DNA of 64,000 nucleotides from Verrucomicrobiales bacterium (GTDB lineage Bacteria; Verrucomicrobiota; Verrucomicrobiia; Verrucomicrobiales; DEV007), in contig JARGPH010000031.1 in assembly GCA_029213065.1 (NCBI GenBank), positions 1-64,000 of the forward strand, read 5' to 3'. The notes beneath the pieces were generated by a model. The model did no database searches and was not told where the DNA came from. It saw only the letters and a program-made list of their open reading frames with translations. Below are positions 44,518 through 52,107 of the stretch, piece by piece; position 1 is the stretch's first letter, and each line of letters begins with the position of its first letter. Position numbers and translations under genes: made by a program.

Positions 44518-44949
44518 ATGGACGAGGAAGAAGACAATCATTGGCTGAACCGCTGGGGCATTCCGCTCGTGGTAATTCTCCTGGTGGGCATACTTGTCGC
44601 TAGCGTGGTTATCCCGATGCAGAATGGAGTGTCCGAACGAGCACCAGTCACGATTGCCTACAACAACGTGAAACAGCTACTCCTTGGGTGTCGAGCCTAC
44701 GCGGCAGATAATGAAGGCAAGTACCCTGCGAATCTGAAAATTCTCTACCCTTACTACATTGACCATCTTCCCTTATTCGAGGGACAGGATGTAAAAAGCG
44801 GAAAGAAGAGTCCAATGATCTATTTCAGCGGCCTTACTGATACCAGCCCTTCTCGCAGCCCTCTTATCGAACATCCCTTTACTTTTAAAGGGAAGAAGGT
44901 CATTGGCTTTGCCGGCGGTCACGTCACAATGGAAAAAGTGAAACCGTGA
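44518..44949 (+). CDS. Small membrane-anchored pseudopilin-like protein
   Basis: 143 residues. A charged N-terminus (MDEEEDNHWLNRW) precedes a single membrane helix (about 15-35), then 'NNVKQLLLGCRAYAADNEGKYPANLKILYPYYID', a pattern common in the small proteins derived from type II pseudopilins in this phylum, and a final 'KKVIGFAGGHVTMEKVK' resembling the FADGHV ending of that group. It lacks the G-F-T-L-x-E processing site, so it would not be a processed pilin. It sits 9 bp after a frameshifted paralogue, forming a tandem duplication. Confidence 0.72.
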   Translation: MDEEEDNHWLNRWGIPLVVILLVGILVASVVIPMQNGVSERAPVTIAYNNVKQLLLGCRAYAADNEGKYPANLKILYPYYIDHLPLFEGQDVKSGKKSPMIYFSGLTDTSPSRSPLIEHPFTFKGKKVIGFAGGHVTMEKVKP

Positions 44950-45006
44950 TTGGATTAGAAAGGTGGAATTCACCGGCTCCCCCCTCCTTGCGATCACCCT
45001 ATGAAA

Positions 45007-45065
45007 GTCGGGAGGGATCCCGACCCTCCAATAATCAGACGTGGAGGGTCGCAGTCCCCTGCGAC
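45007..45065. repeat. Doublet of GGGA/TCCC-loop hairpins
   Basis: Two perfect hairpins with 7-base arms: GTCGGGA-GGGA-TCCCGAC at 45007-45024 and GTCGCAG-TCCC-CTGCGAC at 45048-45065, separated by 23 bases that contain GACGTG. The same design occurs at 46483-46547. It lies upstream of pabB. Confidence 0.7.
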
Positions 45066-45174
45066 TTTGTAAAAGCCATGCTCATGAAGTCATCGCGTGA
45101 AGATCGAAAAATGAACATTTCCGCTGGCACCTCGTCCAAACTTGCGGCTTCTTCCCGGAGAAACCTGCCGATTT

Positions 45175-46452
45175 ATGGGCAACGCAACTGACAGTCTCTC
45201 TTCTCTCGATTCTCTTCCCCTGCCGGCGGAGTTGGCGCGCGAACTCTGCCATCTTCCGGGCTTTGTCTTTCTCGATTCTTCTGCGGCCGAGGCATCGCAG
45301 GAGAAAAGCAACGCGTCGCTTTACTCTATCATTACCGCCTGTCCGAAGGCGACTTACAGAGGCAACCTTTTCAACCAGCGGGATCGCGAGTTTCTTCAGT
45401 GCGCTTATCACAGTCAGCTTCAGCCCGACCGGGTCACGCCTGACATTGGGGTTCCCACGGCAGGATTTTACGGAACGATTTCCTACGAAGGGGATTTTCT
45501 TTTCGGCGAGTATCACGACTGCCTCATTTACGATCACCTTCACGAACGCTGGACCGAGATCGGCAACCTCTCCGAACGGCGCATCGAACATCCCGACGGC
45601 GCGACTTCGGCGAAGGCGGAACCGCTGAACTTCACCAGCAACGTAGAGAAAGAGCAGTTCTGCGAAATGGTGAGCGCGGCGCAGGAATACATCGCGGCGG
45701 GACACATCTATCAGGTCAATCTTTCCCACCGCTTCAGCGCTCCCCGGCCCGGTCAGTTTGATGCCTTTGCCTTTCACGAACGGCTCCGCGAGCAGTCCCC
45801 CGCGCCCTTTGCAGGCTTTCTTTCACTCGGAGAGTATCAGGTCATTTCGTCATCGCCCGAACAGTTTCTCAACATGAGCGGGAGTCACATTCAGACGCGC
45901 CCGATCAAAGGAACCCGCCCCCGTTTTCGCAATCGCGAAGAGGATGAAAAATCGGCCTACGATCTCATCACCTCTCCCAAAGAGATCGCTGAACTCGTCA
46001 TGATCACCGATCTGGAGCGCAATGATCTCGGGCAAATTTGCGAATTCGGCTCTGTCGAGGCAACTGAACTTCTGAAGCTGGAGCGCTTCGCTCAGGTCTT
46101 TCACCTCGTCTCAACCGTTGAAGGAACCCTTCGCCCTGAGATTGATCACATCGACGCCCTCCTCGCCTGCTACCCGGGAGGCAGTATCACCGGGGCCCCG
46201 AAAAAGCGGGCACGGGAGATCATCGAAGAGCTCGAATCCGTTCCCCGCGGACTCTACACCGGGGCGATCGGCTGCCTCGGGTTCAACGGGGAGAGCCGTT
46301 TCAACATCGCGATCCGAACCGCGATCGCAGACGGGGATTCGGTGCACTTTCATGTCGGCGCCGGGATCGTCGCCGATTCGGATCCGGCGCTGGAATGGGA
46401 TGAGACGCTCCACAAAGCTGCGGGGATTTTTCAGGCGTGCGAAGCGATCTGA
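45175..46452 (+). CDS. pabB: Aminodeoxychorismate synthase component I
   Basis: 425 residues from the ATG at 45175; a TTG at 45142 is in frame but adds 11 residues with no support. The chorismate-binding domain is clear: 'PIKGTRPR', whose Lys is the one that marks PabB rather than TrpE, 'DLERNDLGQICEFGSV', 'HLVSTVEGTL', 'CYPGGSITGAPKKRA' and 'VGAGIVADSDPALEWDET'. The enzyme turns chorismate and ammonia into aminodeoxychorismate for folate synthesis, with PabA supplying ammonia. PabA and PabC are not in the window. It is convergent with trmD; the hairpin doublet at 46483-46547 lies between them. Confidence 0.9.
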   Translation: MGNATDSLSSLDSLPLPAELARELCHLPGFVFLDSSAAEASQEKSNASLYSIITACPKATYRGNLFNQRDREFLQCAYHSQLQPDRVTPDIGVPTAGFYGTISYEGDFLFGEYHDCLIYDHLHERWTEIGNLSERRIEHPDGATSAKAEPLNFTSNVEKEQFCEMVSAAQEYIAAGHIYQVNLSHRFSAPRPGQFDAFAFHERLREQSPAPFAGFLSLGEYQVISSSPEQFLNMSGSHIQTRPIKGTRPRFRNREEDEKSAYDLITSPKEIAELVMITDLERNDLGQICEFGSVEATELLKLERFAQVFHLVSTVEGTLRPEIDHIDALLACYPGGSITGAPKKRAREIIEELESVPRGLYTGAIGCLGFNGESRFNIAIRTAIADGDSVHFHVGAGIVADSDPALEWDETLHKAAGIFQACEAI

Positions 46453-46476
46453 TTAGCCATCCAGCCCGGCTTACAT

Positions 46477-46554
46477 CCGTTGTGTCGGCATCCCTGCCGA
46501 CAAATTAGCGACGTGCTGAAATGATTCTCGTCAGCAGGGATGCTGACACAACGG
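46477..46554. repeat. 21-bp inverted repeat made of two TCCC/GGGA-loop hairpins
   Basis: Outer arms 46477-46497 and 46534-46554 match over 20 of 21 bases. Each also folds alone: TGTCGGCA-TCCC-TGCCGACA (46483-46502) and GTCAGCA-GGGA-TGCTGAC (46530-46547), with 27 bases between that include GACGTG. It lies between the convergent pabB and trmD genes and could stop transcription from both sides, but there is no T tract. Confidence 0.8.
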
Positions 46555-46587
46555 GTGAGCTACATTCAAGAGGCGTATTATTTCCCT

Positions 46588-47268
46588 TCACGACTCCTCC
46601 AGCAAATCAGGACGATTCTCACGCGTGCGCTGATCAGCCATCTCCTCACGCCACTCGTCGATCTTCGCGTGGTTGCCTGACAAAAGCACCTCGGGAACTG
46701 CCATCCCCTTAAATTCAGCCGGTCTCGTGTAGTGAGGTGCTTCGATGCGTTTGCCGTCACCGGAAAAAGATTCCACTTCCGCCGACTGGTCATCACCAAG
46801 GACCCCGGGAAGCAGACGAACCACCGAATCGACGACGACCGCAGCCGCAATCGTTCCGTTCGTGAGCACATAGTCACCGATTGAAATCTCCTCATCAACG
46901 AGCGCTTCGACAACGCGGTGATCGACGCCCTCGTAGTGGCCGCAAAGAAAAATGAGATGCGTCTCCTTCGACAGGTCAACCGCGATGGCCTGCTTATACT
47001 GCTTTCCCTGCGGCGTCAGGAAGATCACCTTCGCACCCGGTGTTTTGATCTTTTCCATCGCCGCAAAAAACGGCTCAGGCTTCATTAGCATCCCCGGACC
47101 GCCTCCAAAGGGCATGTCATCGACCTTTCGGTGTTTGTCAGTCGTGAACTCGCGAAGATCGTGGAAATTAATCTCAACATGCCCACCGGCAATGGCCCGC
47201 CCCATGATGCTGGATTTCAGCGGAGCTTCGGCGATCTCCGGAAAAATGGTGACGATATCGATTTTCAT
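46588..47268 (-). CDS. trmD: tRNA (guanine-37-N1)-methyltransferase
   Basis: 226 residues, near the usual 230-250. TrmD signature stretches are present: 'MKIDIVTIFPE', 'DDMPFGGGPGMLMKPEP', 'LTPQGKQYKQ', 'LICGHYEG'-type 'FLCGHYEGVDHRV', 'EISIGDYVLTNG', 'LPGVLGD' and 'HYTRPAEFKGMAVPEVLLSGNHAKI' (several pieces). It methylates G37 of tRNAs from S-adenosylmethionine using a trefoil knot, which prevents +1 slippage on proline codons. Usually next to rimM, rpsP or rplS; here it instead follows gspK by 27 bp as the last gene of the pseudopilin operon, which is unusual. Confidence 0.95.
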   Translation of the reverse strand: MKIDIVTIFPEIAEAPLKSSIMGRAIAGGHVEINFHDLREFTTDKHRKVDDMPFGGGPGMLMKPEPFFAAMEKIKTPGAKVIFLTPQGKQYKQAIAVDLSKETHLIFLCGHYEGVDHRVVEALVDEEISIGDYVLTNGTIAAAVVVDSVVRLLPGVLGDDQSAEVESFSGDGKRIEAPHYTRPAEFKGMAVPEVLLSGNHAKIDEWREEMADQRTRENRPDLLEES

Positions 47269-47295
47269 AGAAACGTGGAAAATCCAAGACTATCC

Positions 47296-48234
47296 CTATT
47301 TCCGAAATCTCGCCACCGGAACCACGGTTCGATTTCCGTTCTCCTCCGATTCTCTCGCGAGAAGAATACGGGTTTCTTTAAACTCCCCGATCGTTCCGAC
47401 ACTCTCGATCCGGAGAACATCTCCCGACATCGTGATGAGACTGGAAATCTCGCCCCACTCGCCGTCGCTGAGGCCGAGAACCGCCTGGACCTCACCGGCG
47501 TCTTCATATCGGTAATCGTCGACCGTTCCCTCCTGTCCGTCATCGCCATTTCGGACCGCCACAAAGTTCAGCGCTGAATCCTCGGTGGTCCCCGTAATCG
47601 ACATCACGATTTCCCAGGGGGCCGCATTCAGGTCGATGAGCCCGTCACTGTGAATCGTGAAATAATCCCGCCACATCGGTTGATAGCGGGCAACTTCATC
47701 CATCCCCGAAATGAAAAGCATCTCTTCCAGCGAGGCGATATCGGCATTGGCGGGAAACTCAGGGTAATTCACTCCTGAATAGAACGCATTCTCGGCTCCA
47801 TTGGGAAGCATGTCAGAATCCTCGTCGACCCAGTCGGCAATGGAATCCGCAGCACGGCTGGCGGCAGCGGCATCAAGCCCCCACGAGACGAAAAGCTCCT
47901 CGGTGGCGTCGCGCAGGATCTCATTATCCAGATCGTTGACCGGAATACGACCGCTCTCGCTTGTGATTTTTACTTTAAAGTTTTTCCCGGTGGCCTCTCC
48001 CTGAATCAGTGCAACATCCCCGGGTTCAACGTCCGGATGCGAAGCAATCACGAGCCCGCTTTCGGCGAGCAGCCCTGCCTGAAACCGTGCGCGTTCCAGG
48101 GTGCTCTCCTCCCACGAGGGTTGTGAAGCTTCCCACAATCCCGTCACGATGATGGAGAGCGCCATGACCGCCACGAGGACTAACAAAAGCGCCATCCCCC
48201 GCTCCTTTGATCGGTGATTGGAAGAATTCTTCAT
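47296..48234 (-). CDS. gspK: Type II secretion minor pseudopilin GspK
   Basis: 312 residues. Positions 12-33 are a pseudopilin leader and first helix (RG cleavage then MALLLVLVAVMALSIIV), though the +5 Glu is replaced by Leu, as GspK proteins allow. The body has the expected 'ADSIADWVDEDSDMLPNGAE' calcium-region type sequence, 'NADIASLEEMLFISGM', and 'SDGLIDLNAAPWEIV' helix-hairpin-helix-like segment. GspK caps the pseudopilus tip with GspI and GspJ. Its start overlaps the gspJ stop by 4 bases (ATGA), showing translational coupling. Confidence 0.85.
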   Translation of the reverse strand: MKNSSNHRSKERGMALLLVLVAVMALSIIVTGLWEASQPSWEESTLERARFQAGLLAESGLVIASHPDVEPGDVALIQGEATGKNFKVKITSESGRIPVNDLDNEILRDATEELFVSWGLDAAAASRAADSIADWVDEDSDMLPNGAENAFYSGVNYPEFPANADIASLEEMLFISGMDEVARYQPMWRDYFTIHSDGLIDLNAAPWEIVMSITGTTEDSALNFVAVRNGDDGQEGTVDDYRYEDAGEVQAVLGLSDGEWGEISSLITMSGDVLRIESVGTIGEFKETRILLARESEENGNRTVVPVARFRK

Positions 48235-49310
48235 TGTCCAGCTCCTCCTCCGCCGCCAGCTGCGGGACCACCACCTGTTCCACCACCGCCGGGGCCTTGA
48301 CCTCCGCCGCCGCCACCACCTCCGGGGCCACCTCGTCCTCCTTCACCTCCTCCACCGGGACCGCGGCCTCCTCCTTCACCACGACCGCCGGGACCTCGCG
48401 GACCCCCTTCACCGCGACCACCTTCACCTCTGCCGCCACCGTTTTCTCCACGACCACCCTCTCCCCGGCCACCGCGATCGCCTTCACCTCTTCCACCTTC
48501 GCCACGACCACCGGCTCCCTCGCCGCGACCGCCCTGCCCACCACCGCCACCGTTGTTTCCGGTAGAAGTGGTCGTCGTCGCACTGGATCCGGCACTTGCG
48601 GCCGCCGCGGCCGCCTCGGGATCGACCGCCTGCGTAGGCACGTTAAAAACCACCCGTATTGGAACAGGCCGGAACTCTCCGCCCAGAGAAAATTCGAGGA
48701 GCGGAGGCATCTTCTCATCGTCGGTCCATTCATCGAGCCACTCGCGCTGCTCCTCGGCCCAAAACCGCCACGACGCCACCGTGACCCCGGTCATGAGAGG
48801 CAACCAGTAGCGACCTTCTTCATCCGCCTGCATGAGATCATCGGGCCCCGCACGGAAAACCATTCCCCCGTTGCTCTCTTCATCCGGACCGAAGTCAGCT
48901 CTACTGATAGAGAGATCAAAAAGGGACTCCCCGTTCGGCCCCGGAAGCGCCGGACGCAGTGCGATCACGGTTTCTTCACTGCCACCCACTTTTTCACCGA
49001 AGGTAAAAGCGGTCGCACTGTTCCCGATCACCAGTTCATCATAACCCGAAGTGGACTCGGATGCCGGAGTCATCGCGAGAGTTCCCTCAGGCGGAAGATT
49101 TTCAATCGATTCGCGGAGCAAAATCAAAAAGCGGTTCACCTCTTCATCGTTGCGGTCGAGGTCGCGAATCTCAGAAGCCGTGTCACCGGCCTGCCAGAGA
49201 ATCGAGAGGACCGCGCTGGAAATGATTCCGAGAATTGTCATCGATACGACGATCTCGAAGAGCGAAAAGCCCGCCTCGTTTCTTCGCGGTTGCTTGCGGG
49301 AACGCTTCAT
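48231..49310 (-). CDS. gspJ: Type II secretion minor pseudopilin GspJ with Gly/Arg/Glu-rich tail
   Basis: 359 residues. The prepilin site is G14 followed by FSLFEIVVSMTILG, with the conserved Glu at +5. Residues about 60-235 are the GspJ-like beta region. The last about 120 residues are pure low complexity (Gly with Arg, Glu, Gln and Pro, in GRGEG-like repeats), absent from well-known GspJ proteins. The tail would be surface exposed at the pseudopilus tip if the protein folds as usual. The gene overlaps gspK and gspI by 4 bases each. Assignment as GspJ rests on position and leader; sequence identity in the core is low. Confidence 0.72.
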   Translation of the reverse strand: MKRSRKQPRRNEAGFSLFEIVVSMTILGIISSAVLSILWQAGDTASEIRDLDRNDEEVNRFLILLRESIENLPPEGTLAMTPASESTSGYDELVIGNSATAFTFGEKVGGSEETVIALRPALPGPNGESLFDLSISRADFGPDEESNGGMVFRAGPDDLMQADEEGRYWLPLMTGVTVASWRFWAEEQREWLDEWTDDEKMPPLLEFSLGGEFRPVPIRVVFNVPTQAVDPEAAAAAASAGSSATTTTSTGNNGGGGGQGGRGEGAGGRGEGGRGEGDRGGRGEGGRGENGGGRGEGGRGEGGPRGPGGRGEGGGRGPGGGGEGGRGGPGGGGGGGGQGPGGGGTGGGPAAGGGGGAGQ

Positions 49311-49705
49311 GATTCCGGTTGGTAAATAATGAGGTCGGCCCGCTCCACTTGATCCCCTCCGTCATCGGTGAAGCTAGCCTCAATCGTGAGCTGATAAAGA
49401 TCCGCCAGTTCATTCCCTTCGCCGTTGTCGACCTGGAAAGGGGCCGCATAACTTCGGAACGTGACATCGAGAAGTTCGTCGTAACTCTCCGAGGCGATCT
49501 CCGCGACGGGAAGGGAACGCTTCTCGTAGAGCATCGCCTCAATATGCTGCTGGATCATACGGTCCCGCGCGAACTCTCCCGAGGTGCTGTTGATCCGTTG
49601 CATCACCTGCACAAGCCCCGTCACCGTGATCGCAAACAGAGCCACCGCGATGACGACATCGAGGAGCGCGTAACCCGCATTCGGCTGTCTCCGGGATGTC
49701 ATCAT
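49307..49705 (-). CDS. gspI: Type II secretion minor pseudopilin GspI
   Basis: 132 residues. The prepilin leader is MMTSRRQPNAG11 followed by YALLDVVIAVALFAITVTG; the +5 residue is Asp rather than Glu, which keeps the negative charge. GspI normally forms the tip heterotrimer with J and K. The stop of gspH overlaps the two start Mets here. A start at 49702 is equally possible. The identification is supported by gene order (H, I, J, K), small size and the leader. Confidence 0.78.
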   Translation of the reverse strand: MMTSRRQPNAGYALLDVVIAVALFAITVTGLVQVMQRINSTSGEFARDRMIQQHIEAMLYEKRSLPVAEIASESYDELLDVTFRSYAAPFQVDNGEGNELADLYQLTIEASFTDDGGDQVERADLIIYQPES

Positions 49706-50373
49706 TCCACCCAGGACCTTTCTGATTTCACATCGGCTGTGAGGGGATGGAATTCGATCTCAAAAAACGAATCATCCGCTTCGACCCGGATCCTCATCGG
49801 CTCACACATTCCGGAAGGTTGAAAAATCCAGCGCCGAAATTCTCCTCCTGACAAATTCACCCAATCCACTTCATCCCACACCTTCAAACTGACCCGAAGC
49901 GACGGATCAAACTCAACCGATTCATAAAACTGCAATCCCCTCTCAACTTCCTCGCGTTTTAAATCCGGTTCCTGAAGCCCCTCGTTGAGATCAATCCCGC
50001 GGGCACGGGACGCTTCGATAATTTCCTGCTCCCGCACCGCTTCCTCCAACTTCACCCGAAGCGTTTCGAATTCTTCGATGCCGCCATAGGGCTGGAAAAA
50101 ACGTGCCGCTTTGAAACCCGAACTGTCAAAAACGATCTGGTAAGGACGCTGCTCCTTCATCGCCCGAAGCCGCACTTCGCGGGCGAGAATCAGAAGCGCA
50201 TTGACCGGTTCACGTGCGAGCCGTTCGCGCTGAACACTGGTGATCGCCGGAACCGCAATGCCCGTCAAAATGCCGAGCACCGAAATGGCGATGACCAGTT
50301 CGACCAGCGTAAAAGCACTGCGACGGGCGGCATGAGGTGCCTCAAGAGAGGAGCTACCAGTTGCCGATGTCAT
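49702..50373 (-). CDS. gspH: Type II secretion minor pseudopilin GspH
   Basis: 223 residues from the ATG at 50373, chosen because GAGAGCGAGG precedes it; an ATG at 50415 would overlap gspG by 62 bases. The leader ends at S19-A20 and the helix begins FTLVELVIAISVLG. The residue before the cut is Ala instead of the usual Gly, which prepilin peptidase tolerates poorly, so processing may be slow or differ. Residues beyond contain 'REPVNALLILAREVRLRAMKEQRPYQIVFDS' (in pieces), the GspH-type helix-strand. Role: minor pseudopilin below the tip. Operon overlap with gspG and gspI. Confidence 0.8.
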   Translation of the reverse strand: MTSATGSSSLEAPHAARRSAFTLVELVIAISVLGILTGIAVPAITSVQRERLAREPVNALLILAREVRLRAMKEQRPYQIVFDSSGFKAARFFQPYGGIEEFETLRVKLEEAVREQEIIEASRARGIDLNEGLQEPDLKREEVERGLQFYESVEFDPSLRVSLKVWDEVDWVNLSGGEFRRWIFQPSGMCEPMRIRVEADDSFFEIEFHPLTADVKSERSWVE

Positions 50374-50800
50374 CCTCGCTCTCAACGCCGTCTTCACCAA
50401 GGGAAAAGATGTCATATTTCTTTGAACTCTTCTGTGCGGGAACGCGATACTCGTATGGCTGCCCCCAGGGGTCCATCATCGGCTCTTCGAGATAAGCTCT
50501 CCAGCGCTCCGGCTGGGGCTCGCCAGTAGGGCGTTCTGTCAGAGCCGTGAGCCCCTGATCCTCTGTTGGTGGCTTGAAGTAATTGTTCCGCTCGTAACTT
50601 TTCAACGCGAGATCGAGCGCCTTGATATCGGACTCGACCCGGGTGTATTTGGCATCATCGATGAATCCGACAATGAGGTAGATTCCGGATCCTGACAGGA
50701 CCGCAATAATCGTAATTACGATGACCAGTTCCACGAGGGTGAAACCCGATGCTGATCTTTTTGATCGTTGTGAGGATGAATTGAGAGAGACGTTTTTCAT
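50354..50800 (-). CDS. gspG: Type II secretion major pseudopilin GspG
   Basis: 148 residues, the expected size. Leader ends at G19 before FTLVELVIVITIIAVL, with Glu at +5. The GspG body is unmistakable: 'VESDIKALDLALKSYERNN', 'PPTEDQGLTALTERPTG', 'WRAYLEEPMMDPWGQPYEYR' (cut at the conserved DPWG.PY) and 'YDIFSLGEDGVESEDDIGNW', including Asp residues that bind calcium in other GspG proteins. It polymerises into the pseudopilus that pushes substrates through the outer membrane. The gap to gspF is 18 bp. Confidence 0.95.
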   Translation of the reverse strand: MKNVSLNSSSQRSKRSASGFTLVELVIVITIIAVLSGSGIYLIVGFIDDAKYTRVESDIKALDLALKSYERNNYFKPPTEDQGLTALTERPTGEPQPERWRAYLEEPMMDPWGQPYEYRVPAQKSSKKYDIFSLGEDGVESEDDIGNW

Positions 50801-50818
50801 AACGGTTTTGATAAAATT

Positions 50819-52057
50819 TTACTTTCCGCGAACTCCTGACATCGAGCCAAAAATCGTGGTAATCATGCAATAGGCGACGATCCCGACAATGATCGCGACA
50901 AAGACCAGCATGACGGTGGGAACAATTGTCGTCAATCGCGAGATACGGACATCGAGATCTTCGTCATATTTGCGGGCCGCTTTCGAAAACGCTTTTCCCA
51001 GCTCACCGGTTTGCTCGCCAATCGCGACACGATCAACGAGCTGTTCGGGGAATGCTGCGGTTTTCTCCATCGCTTTTGCGAGGCTGGTTCCTTCACCCAC
51101 ATCCAACACCACCGTTTCGAGATGGCTGCGAATGTAGCGGTTAGGAGTCCCCCGAGTCACTAGGCGTAGACCGTTTAAAAGTGGAACGCCGTTGTTCACG
51201 AGGTTCGACATTGTGTGGCAGAACTGCGCGTAAAAGCGCCCGAGAATCACCGGCCCGAAAGCGGGAATCCTCATCTTGTAGCCATCCCACCACTCGCGCC
51301 CGTTCGGCGTTGAGATCGTGACTTTGAAAGCGACCGCAGCACCAATCATAATCGAGAGGAGAAGCCACCACCATTTCGCCATGAAGTCGGTGAATTTGAT
51401 GAGGAGATCAGTGATCATGGGAAGATCCTGTCCCGTTTTCTGCATCATGCTGCTCAGCGACGGCATCAGAACGGTGCTGAAAACAAAGATCAAAACGACG
51501 CAGGCCAACATCACCGTAAGCGGATAAATCATCGCGCCAACGGTTCGGCGTTGCAGGTCGAAGAGCTGTTTCAAATTGACGACGAGTCGTCGAAGAATGT
51601 CGGGAAGCGATCCACTCGCCTCACCGGCGGCGACGAGACTGCAATACAACTCGTCGAAGGACGGGGAAGCCGCCGGCAGGGACTTCGAAAAACGTCCTCC
51701 CTCGCGGATGTCGTCACGGAGGCAGTTCGCGACCCCGCGAATCGAGGCATTGGTCTGACGATCACCGAGAATTCTCAGAGCCCGCTCCAGATTCATGCCC
51801 GCATCGAGGAGGTCGGCAAGCTCTTCGGTGAAAAGGACCAGCTCGGGCCGCTTCAATTTGACCCCGCCTTTCGGCATTCCTTTGCCAGCCCCCGATCCTG
51901 ACTTTTTCGCTCCAGCGGTCTCGCCCTCCTGCACCAGAACCGGAGTGAGCGATTTGGACTCCAGTTCGCGATACGCCTCCGACTTATTGCGCACCGTGAC
52001 GCTTCCGGAAACTTTCTTTCCGGAGAGGTCGATGGCAGTATAGCTGAAGGCGGGCAT
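50819..52057 (-). CDS. gspF: Type II secretion inner-membrane protein GspF
   Basis: 412 residues. Two repeats of the GspF domain lie at about 80-200 and 285-405 ('FTEELADLLDAGMNLERALRIL', 'GSLPDILRRL', 'FCHTMSNLVNNGVPLLNGL', 'VAIGEQTGELGKAFSKAA' in pieces), with three membrane helices (about 178-200, 232-250, 380-405). GspF anchors the assembly platform for the pseudopilus. It starts the gspFGHIJK operon. gspD and gspE, which usually lie just upstream, are absent; hipBA occupies that place. Confidence 0.93.
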   Translation of the reverse strand: MPAFSYTAIDLSGKKVSGSVTVRNKSEAYRELESKSLTPVLVQEGETAGAKKSGSGAGKGMPKGGVKLKRPELVLFTEELADLLDAGMNLERALRILGDRQTNASIRGVANCLRDDIREGGRFSKSLPAASPSFDELYCSLVAAGEASGSLPDILRRLVVNLKQLFDLQRRTVGAMIYPLTVMLACVVLIFVFSTVLMPSLSSMMQKTGQDLPMITDLLIKFTDFMAKWWWLLLSIMIGAAVAFKVTISTPNGREWWDGYKMRIPAFGPVILGRFYAQFCHTMSNLVNNGVPLLNGLRLVTRGTPNRYIRSHLETVVLDVGEGTSLAKAMEKTAAFPEQLVDRVAIGEQTGELGKAFSKAARKYDEDLDVRISRLTTIVPTVMLVFVAIIVGIVAYCMITTIFGSMSGVRGK

Positions 52058-52107
52058 GTGAGGGCGACAGGGGATTCAACCGTAAACCCCGTGAGTTGTC
52101 ATTAGTT

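Noticed and set aside
48207-49325. 372-residue Ser/Thr-rich open frame on the plus strand
   Set aside because: Antisense of the Gly-rich gspJ tail; low-complexity shadow.
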